DNA of 18,181 nucleotides, taken from Rickettsiales bacterium (GTDB lineage: Bacteria > Pseudomonadota > Alphaproteobacteria > Rickettsiales > UBA8987). The position numbers and the translations under genes are program-made. Shown here one piece after another: positions 14,044-18,181 of this stretch. The stretch is taken from contig JAHDHN010000023.1 in NCBI GenBank assembly GCA_020631295.1, positions 1 through 18,181 of the forward strand, written 5' to 3'. Numbering within the stretch: the stretch's first letter is position 1; the number at the start of each line of letters is the position of its first letter. The notes beneath the pieces are model-generated. The model did not search any database. It was not told where the DNA came from and worked only from the letters and a program-made list of their open reading frames with translations.

Positions 14044-14477
14044 TAGATAACGCAAAAAATGTACCGGATGTGGTGGGTGATGAGAGGCGCATTAGCGGCC
14101 AGCTGCTGCTCTATTGGAACTCCATTCGTAAAGACCGCCTGTTTCCTAAATTGGAAGATGTGCACCCCACCGAGCTGGGCGCCTTGTGGGATGATGTATT
14201 TCTGATTGATATTTTGGGCGAAGGCCGCTTCGTGAATTTTGTACGCAGCTATGTGGGCAGCAATGTGCGTGGGCTGCTCACCGCAGAACAAACGCTGATC
14301 GACCCGCTTCTGGAGACCCATTTTCATGAGGTGATGAAGCAGCGCAAGCCTGTGTTTTCCTTTGATGAGCTGGGCAACCCGCCCATCTTGCTGTATCGCA
14401 TGGTGCTGCTGCCACTCAGTGCGGATGATAACCGTATTGACGGTATTTTGGGCGGTATCCGCTTCAAGGCAGCCTAA
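14040..14477 (+). CDS. PAS_5 domain protein
   Basis: This 145-aa protein matches the alphaproteobacterial PAS_5 pattern: Y-W-x-S-I-R near residue 26, then P-K-L-E-D-V-H-P-T-E-L-G, then F-L-I-D-I-L-G-E-G-R-F near residue 54, Y-V-G-S-N-V, and a final L-P-L-S-A-D-D-N-R-I-D-G-I-L-G-G-I-R-F strand pair. These are small cytosolic PAS-fold proteins of mostly unknown ligand. The start is TTG at 14040, overlapping the mnmA stop, with GGGAGG (14024-14029) 10 nt upstream. The next gene starts immediately after its TAA (TAATTG), so mnmA, this gene and the next form one unit. Confidence 0.82.
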   Translation: MIDNAKNVPDVVGDERRISGQLLLYWNSIRKDRLFPKLEDVHPTELGALWDDVFLIDILGEGRFVNFVRSYVGSNVRGLLTAEQTLIDPLLETHFHEVMKQRKPVFSFDELGNPPILLYRMVLLPLSADDNRIDGILGGIRFKAA

Positions 14478-15218
14478 TTGTTACATGCGGACCAAAGCAG
14501 CTACCTTCTGCTGCAATGCCTGGGCAAACGCGCCACGCAAGCACAGCGCCTTATCCATGCGCTGCATAGTGAAATTATGCATATACGCCGTGTGAGTGAA
14601 GAAGCGTTGGTGCGGCAAATGCGCCTGACCTGGTGGCATGAAAAGCTGGAAAGCTATGCGGCCGGTGAACCGCTACCGCAGCATCCGCTCTTGCAGGCGA
14701 TGATAGAACATGCCCTTCCTGCCGCCGCATTGCAGGCCATCATAAAAGCCGCACAGCCGCTGGTGGCAGAGCAATCTTGTACACTGCCTGATTGGCAGCA
14801 TTATTTTACCGCCTTTTATGCAGCACAATACCCCATTAAGGACAATGCAACCATAAGCGCTCTAGCGGAAATGCATGCTGCCTTTATGGCGCTGAAAGAG
14901 GCCGTGTCTGGCTTGCAGCGCCCAGCCTTATGGGTGGATGATGCGCTGAAACAAACATATGCATTGTCGCTGGATCATTATGGCAGCGAACCATTCTTGC
15001 AGGCAAGCATCCAGATGATCCAAGCGCTCACTGCAGAGTGTGATGCAAGCATCACAAACGGCCGCACAAAAAAACATCCGCACATAAAGGCACTTTGTTA
15101 CATCGCACAGCATTATACTGCGCAGCTGCGCGCACAATCTTATGATGTGCTCACCCAGCCACCACCACGCGCCCCTTCTATGCTGGGCTATAGGCTATGG
15201 CGCTTGTTTAAGAGGTAG
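14478..15218 (+). CDS. Squalene/phytoene synthase-like protein (NDUFAF6-type)
   Basis: The 246-aa product begins with the family's helix pattern: D-x-x-S-Y-L-L-L, then the L-I-H-A-L-H-S-E-I region, then I-R-R-V-S-E-E-A-L-V-R-Q-M-R-L-T-W-W-H-E-K-L-E, which corresponds to the V-x-E-P-x-x-G-x-x-R-L-x-W-W segment of squalene/phytoene synthase relatives. I do not see the Asp-rich D-x-x-x-D prenyl-diphosphate sites, so it is probably the non-catalytic NDUFAF6-like subgroup, whose mitochondrial member helps assemble respiratory complex I. That functional transfer is inference. The start is TTG directly after the upstream TAA, with no separate Shine-Dalgarno, so translation is probably by re-initiation. 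If a longer start exists it would lie inside the PAS_5 gene. Confidence 0.75.
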   Translation: MLHADQSSYLLLQCLGKRATQAQRLIHALHSEIMHIRRVSEEALVRQMRLTWWHEKLESYAAGEPLPQHPLLQAMIEHALPAAALQAIIKAAQPLVAEQSCTLPDWQHYFTAFYAAQYPIKDNATISALAEMHAAFMALKEAVSGLQRPALWVDDALKQTYALSLDHYGSEPFLQASIQMIQALTAECDASITNGRTKKHPHIKALCYIAQHYTAQLRAQSYDVLTQPPPRAPSMLGYRLWRLFKR

Positions 15219-15256
15219 TCTCAGTTAACTTTTTTACTTAAAATTTCTTATTTTGA

Positions 15257-15370
15257 AGCCCTTGCGAAAGCGAGGGCCCAGAGCGAAACGATAAATAGTG
15301 CTTGTTAACCCTGGATCCCCGATCTGCGCTGCGCTTGTCAGGGATTGCAGGAAAAAGTTAAATGAAATGA
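15257..15370 (+). repeat. Intergenic repeat family B, copy 1
   Basis: This 114-bp sequence is about 90% identical by eye to 17899-18014 in the same orientation. It opens with a hairpin GCCCTTGC-GAAA-GCGAGGGC (15258-15277) and then has a second palindrome from CCCTGGATCCC to CAGGGATTGCAGG. It fills the gap between the convergent squalene-synthase-like gene and asd, and its end continues into the asd stop codon (TAG on the minus strand, 15371-15373). Neither hairpin is followed by a U-run on the plus strand. For asd transcripts the T-rich sequence 15226-15236 on the opposite side is not in terminator position. Confidence 0.8.
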
Positions 15371-16390
15371 CTACAAATAGCGCTCCAGCAGCAGCTCAGC
15401 AATTTGCACAGAGTTGGTGGCAGCACCCTTGCGTACATTGTCTGCCACGCACCAGAAGCTCAGGCCATTAGCCACGCTGTGATCCGCACGCAAGCGTGAG
15501 ATATAAGTGGCATCTTCGCCCACAATCTCCGCCGGTGTCACATAGCCGCCATCTTCACGACGGTCTAGCACCACCACGCCTTCTGCTTCGCGTAAGATTT
15601 CTTCGGCCTCTTCTTCTGTCAGACGCTCTTCAAATTCTACATTGATTGCTTCTGCATGGCCAATAAATACCGGCACGCGCACGCAGGTCGGCACCACTTC
15701 AATGGACTCGTCCAAGATCTTCTTGGTCTCCACCATCATTTTCCACTCTTCTTTGGTATAGCCATCCTCCATGAACACATCGATATGCGGAATCACATTA
15801 AAGGCGATGCGCTTGGTGTAGACTTCCGGGTCTTTAATATCATTCACATAAATGCCCTTGGTTTGCTCATAAAGCTCATCCATCGCATCCTTGCCGCTGC
15901 CCGACACAGACTGATAGGTGCTCACCACCACGCGCTTAATGCGAGCTGCCTGATGCAACGGCTTTAGCGCCACCAGCATTTGGATGGTGGAGCAATTTGG
16001 GTTGGCAATAATGTTACGCTGCGTGTAGCCCGCCAGTGCCTCTGGGTTTACCTCTGGCACGATTAGCGGCACATCTTCATCCATGCGGAAATGAGAGGTA
16101 TTATCAATCACCACGCAGCCTTGCTCTGCTGCAATAGGTGCATATTTAGCCGAGACAGAACCACCAGGCGAGAACAAGGCAATATCCGTGTTGGAAAAAT
16201 CAAAATCATCCAGTGATTGTACGGTGAGTGTACGATTATCACCAAAGCTCACCTCTTTACCCGCAGAGCGCGCGCTGGCCAGTGCCACAATCTCACCCAC
16301 AGGAAAATCGCGTTCGGCTAACACATCCAAAATTTGGCGGCCTACATTACCGGTGGCGCCGACTACGGCAATATTTGCTGTTCTGCTCAT
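15371..16390 (-). CDS. asd: Aspartate-semialdehyde dehydrogenase
   Basis: The 339-aa product has the NADP-binding loop G-A-T-G-N-V-G at residues 11-17, the catalytic Cys133 in N-P-N-C-S-T-I-Q-M, Gln160 in Y-Q-S-V-S-G-S-G, and the base His245 in F-I-G-H-A-E-A-I-N. Reaction: NADPH-dependent reduction of aspartyl phosphate to aspartate semialdehyde, a cytosolic step toward lysine, diaminopimelate, threonine and methionine. The start has a purine-rich AGAAAGAG about 6 nt upstream on the minus strand. A promoter is visible at 16421-16449. The stop codon lies at the junction with the family B repeat, which suggests that the repeat may have set the present end of the protein. The protein end R-Y-L is nevertheless normal in length. 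Confidence 0.97.
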   Translation of the reverse strand: MSRTANIAVVGATGNVGRQILDVLAERDFPVGEIVALASARSAGKEVSFGDNRTLTVQSLDDFDFSNTDIALFSPGGSVSAKYAPIAAEQGCVVIDNTSHFRMDEDVPLIVPEVNPEALAGYTQRNIIANPNCSTIQMLVALKPLHQAARIKRVVVSTYQSVSGSGKDAMDELYEQTKGIYVNDIKDPEVYTKRIAFNVIPHIDVFMEDGYTKEEWKMMVETKKILDESIEVVPTCVRVPVFIGHAEAINVEFEERLTEEEAEEILREAEGVVVLDRREDGGYVTPAEIVGEDATYISRLRADHSVANGLSFWCVADNVRKGAATNSVQIAELLLERYL

Positions 16391-16420
16391 GATTTACTCT
16401 TTCTGGTTCGTGGACGAGCT

Positions 16421-16449
16421 GCTATATCCTTTAGCATAGGATTCGTCAA
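16421..16449 (-). promoter_or_regulatory. Putative asd promoter overlapping the start of the divergent phosphohexomutase gene
   Basis: The minus strand has TTGACG (16444-16449), a 17-nt spacer and TATAGC (16421-16426). The -35 matches five of six positions, the -10 four of six. Transcription would begin near 16414 and give a leader of about 24 nt containing AGAAAGAG. The -35 overlaps the first possible ATG (16449) of the divergent gene. Confidence 0.5.
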
Positions 16450-17837
16450 TGGAGGGAATGATGAAGATACCAAGCAGTATTTTGCGCGCCTATGATATTC
16501 GTGGTGTGGCCGGTGAAACACTCACACCAGAGATTGCGCTGCATGTGGGCAAGGGCTTTGCCACAGAAGCCGCAATCAAGCTGGGCAAAGCGCCCACCAT
16601 TGCCGTGGCGCGAGACGGGCGTGTGAGCTCACCCGCTTTGTGTGATGCCTTGATAGAGGGCATCATCAGCACCGGCGCAGATGTGGTATATCTCCATATT
16701 GGCCCCACGCCCATGCTCTATTTCTCGCAATATCATCTGGATGTGGATGCCGGCGTGATGGTGACCGGCTCGCACAATCCGCCGCATCATAATGGCTTTA
16801 AGATGTCGATTGCCAAGAAATCCTTCTTTGGCGATGCAATTTTGGGCTTAGGTGAGCGTATTGATGCAGAAGACTATCACACCGGCGCAGGCCACATGCG
16901 TGAGCAGTCTATCCAAGCAGACTATGTGGCGCATCTGGCCAGCGTGCTGAGCAGCACTTCCAGCGATATCAAAGCCGTGTGGGACCCAGGCAATGGTGCT
17001 GCGGGAGATGTGCTGAGCGCACTCCTGCCTCAGCTGCCGGGTGAACATCATCTGATCAATGCGGAGATTGACGGCAATTTCCCTAACCACCACCCGGACC
17101 CAACAGTGGAGAAAAACCTGGTGCAATTGCGTGAGAAGGTAGCAGAAACCGGCGCCGATGTAGGCCTGGCCTTTGATGGCGATGCCGACCGAATTGGCGC
17201 AATTGACGGGCAAGGACGGGTGATTTGGGGCGATCAGCTGATGATCTTTTTTGCCGAATCAGTGCTGAAAACCCACCCAGGCAGCACCATTATTGCCGAT
17301 GTGAAGGCCAGCAACGCGCTGTTTGACCGTGTGAAGCAAGCCGGCGGCCAGCCGCTTATGTGGCAGACGGGCCATTCGCTGATCAAAAGCAAACTCGCCG
17401 AAACGGGCGCCGCACTGGCGGGCGAGATGAGCGGCCATATTTTCTTTAACGATGAAAATCCGGGCTATGATGATGGTATTTATGCCGCGCTGCGCCTGCT
17501 GCGCATTTTGGCAGAGAGCGATGAAAGTTTGAGTACGCAGCTGGACGCATTGCCGCAGGCCTTCACCACACCAGAAATTCGGATTGAGGTGGAAGAGAGC
17601 CGCAAATTTGCGATTATCGATGAGATCAAGCAGCGCGCGCAAGAGGCCGGCGCGGATATTTCAGAGGTGGACGGCGTGCGCGTAACCACGCAAGATGGCT
17701 GGTGGCTGGTGCGTGCGTCCAACACGCAATCGGCCATTACCCTGCGTGCAGAGGGCAATAGCGAGGAGGCACTTTCACGCCTAACCGCACTGATTGCCAC
17801 CGAACTCAACGCCACAGGCGTGGCACATAGCTTGTAG
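16449..17837 (+). CDS. Phosphomannomutase / phosphoglucomutase
   Basis: The product has 462 aa from ATG 16449. The phosphoserine loop V-T-G-S-H-N-P-P-H-H-N-G has Ser108 as the catalytic residue. The metal-binding loop D-G-D-A-D-R lies at 243-248. The sugar-binding loop G-E-M-S-G-H is at 325-330, and the phosphate-binding loop R-A-S-N-T near residue 423. I-L-R-A-Y-D-I-R-G at the N-terminus is the usual opening of bacterial PMM/PGM enzymes (AlgC/ManB-like). It interconverts hexose 6- and 1-phosphates, supplying GDP-mannose or UDP-glucose synthesis and so possibly the substrate of Ugd. Start choice is open: a TAGGAT 6 nt before 16449 would fit a leaderless start, whereas GGAGGG (16451-16456) would serve ATG 16461. 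Confidence 0.95.
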   Translation: MEGMMKIPSSILRAYDIRGVAGETLTPEIALHVGKGFATEAAIKLGKAPTIAVARDGRVSSPALCDALIEGIISTGADVVYLHIGPTPMLYFSQYHLDVDAGVMVTGSHNPPHHNGFKMSIAKKSFFGDAILGLGERIDAEDYHTGAGHMREQSIQADYVAHLASVLSSTSSDIKAVWDPGNGAAGDVLSALLPQLPGEHHLINAEIDGNFPNHHPDPTVEKNLVQLREKVAETGADVGLAFDGDADRIGAIDGQGRVIWGDQLMIFFAESVLKTHPGSTIIADVKASNALFDRVKQAGGQPLMWQTGHSLIKSKLAETGAALAGEMSGHIFFNDENPGYDDGIYAALRLLRILAESDESLSTQLDALPQAFTTPEIRIEVEESRKFAIIDEIKQRAQEAGADISEVDGVRVTTQDGWWLVRASNTQSAITLRAEGNSEEALSRLTALIATELNATGVAHSL

Positions 17838-17861
17838 AGGAATATGTGACCTGTAATTTTT

Positions 17862-17876
17862 AAGAAGAACGACTAT
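17862..17876 (+). repeat. 15-mer repeat copy 3 (AAGAAGAACGACTAT)
   Basis: It lies 24 nt after the phosphohexomutase stop, preceded by TGTAATTTTT. It differs by one base from the reverse complement of 1382-1396 and matches 8984-8998 at 13 of 15 positions. The family B repeat begins 22 nt downstream. Confidence 0.55.
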
Positions 17877-17898
17877 AATTATAATTTAGTTATTCTGC

Positions 17899-18014
17899 AG
17901 CCGCTTTTCGAAAGCGAGGGTCCAGAGCGAAACGATAAGTGGTGCTTGTTAACCCTGGATCCCCGATCTGCGCTACGCTTGTCAGGGATTGCAGGAAAAA
18001 GTTAAGTGGAATGA
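17899..18014 (+). repeat. Intergenic repeat family B, copy 2
   Basis: This is the same element as 15257-15370, 116 bp here because of a 2-nt difference in the first hairpin, which in this copy is better drawn as CGCTTT/AAAGCG. The central part, from GGTGCTTGTTAACC through the second palindrome to GGAAAAAGTTAA, is nearly identical. Its end runs into AAGTGGAATGAGTAT, a relative of the 15-mer repeat. It lies between the phosphohexomutase gene and the tRNA-Met remnant. Confidence 0.8.
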
Positions 18015-18023
18015 GTATATATC

Positions 18024-18093
18024 AGGGACTCGAACCCCCGACACGCCCACGCACGCGTTAGCGTGCAGTCAAAAAGCTAATCCGCGGATGATG
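18024..18093 (-). pseudogene. tRNA-Met remnant interrupted by a hairpin insert
   Basis: Positions 18024-18046 are identical over 23 nt to 18140-18162, the variable-loop and T-arm part of the tRNA-Met gene. Positions 18083-18093 (CGCGGATGATG) match the adjoining anticodon part of that tRNA (CGCGGATTATG, 18160-18170) with one change. Between them lie 36 extra nt (18047-18082) containing the perfect hairpin GCACGC-GTTA-GCGTGC (18051-18066), flanked by CGC on both sides. No acceptor stem or CCA is present at either end, so this cannot be a working tRNA. It lies about 35 nt past the 3' end of the intact gene. Confidence 0.65.
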
Positions 18094-18127
18094 TTGGCGA
18101 AAAAACGCAAAGAATGTGAGTAAAAAG

Positions 18128-18181
18128 TGGTAGCGGAGGAGGGACTCGAACCCCCGACACGCGGATTATGATTCCGCTGCT
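18128..18181 (-). tRNA. tRNA-Met (elongator, CAT anticodon), 3' part
   Basis: Read on the minus strand, the sequence has an anticodon stem-loop GCGGAAT-CAT-AATCCGC, a variable loop GTGTC, a T-arm GGGGG-TTCGAGT-CCCTC, then the 3' acceptor strand and an encoded CCA (18128-18130). The D-arm and 5' acceptor strand lie beyond the right edge. CAT with this stem is the elongator methionine tRNA rather than the initiator, which would have three G:C pairs at the bottom of the anticodon stem, or the Ile2 tRNA. The last two points come from memory and I could not check the missing half. Confidence 0.9.

Noticed and set aside
15257..18014. Composite transposon carrying asd and the phosphohexomutase gene
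   Set aside because: The flanking repeats are only about 115 bp, contain no transposase frame, and the genes are core metabolism with base use like their neighbours.
18024..18093. A second tRNA gene, possibly with an intron
   Set aside because: The similarity stops at the outer end of the T-stem; there is no acceptor stem, CCA or D-arm, and bacterial tRNA-Met genes of this group have no introns.
18024..18162. Attachment-site pair of an integrated element at tRNA-Met
   Set aside because: The repeats are only about 116 nt apart with no integrase or cargo, and the shared segment does not include the tRNA 3' end.

Overview
The window reads as a chromosomal segment of an alphaproteobacterium with intermediate GC content. 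Four things support this: the neighbouring same-strand genes radA, cvpA and purF; a PAS_5-type regulator and a PpsR-type kinase/pyrophosphorylase; an elongator tRNA-Met of alphaproteobacterial type at the right edge; and intergenic palindromic repeats like those common in Rickettsiales and related genomes. I cannot name the species. I see no transposase, integrase, phage gene or CRISPR array. Most genes are housekeeping genes, and the unusual content lies in small genes, repeats and promoters.

Layout. Positions 1-1378 (+ strand): the 3' end of a class I cytochrome c gene, an NfeD-like membrane protein, and an unrecognised cysteine-rich anchored protein. Positions 1591-2089 (- strand): a two-gene unit coding for a 104-aa conserved-looking hypothetical protein and a 52-aa peptide with a very good ribosome binding site. 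PpsR (2168-2995, +) converges on UDP-glucose 6-dehydrogenase (3011-4315, -). Positions 4545-8090 (-) hold radA, cvpA and purF in transcription order. Divergent from radA is a PAPS-type sulfotransferase (8191-8976, +), which converges on a GT4 glycosyltransferase (9016-10029, -). A stand-alone Hpt phosphotransfer protein (10217-10537, +) is followed by a 736-aa, cysteine-free, three-part protein of unknown function (10649-12859, +). Next comes an mnmA / PAS_5 / squalene-phytoene-synthase-like unit (12928-15218, +). Aspartate-semialdehyde dehydrogenase (15371-16390, -) and phosphomannomutase/phosphoglucomutase (16449-17837, +) are divergent. The window ends with a decayed tRNA-Met fragment and the 3' part of the real tRNA-Met gene (-).

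Functional links. Phosphoglucomutase/phosphomannomutase, UDP-glucose dehydrogenase, a GT4 glycosyltransferase and a carbohydrate-type sulfotransferase could together supply, assemble and sulfate a surface polysaccharide containing uronic acid. They are not one operon, so this is inference. PurF, Asd, MnmA and RadA are core metabolism, tRNA modification and DNA repair.

The most interesting signals are: (1) promoter cores of the form TTGRCA-N17-TANNNN ending only 6-7 nt before ATG in front of several first genes, which predicts leaderless mRNAs, while genes inside operons have clear Shine-Dalgarno sites; (2) the 736-aa protein with a barrel-like C-terminus but no signal peptide; (3) two families of palindromic repeats, including one copy with a 34-nt insert in a hairpin loop and one that supplies the asd stop codon; (4) a broken tRNA-Met copy carrying a hairpin insert, next to the intact tRNA; (5) the 52-aa peptide unit.
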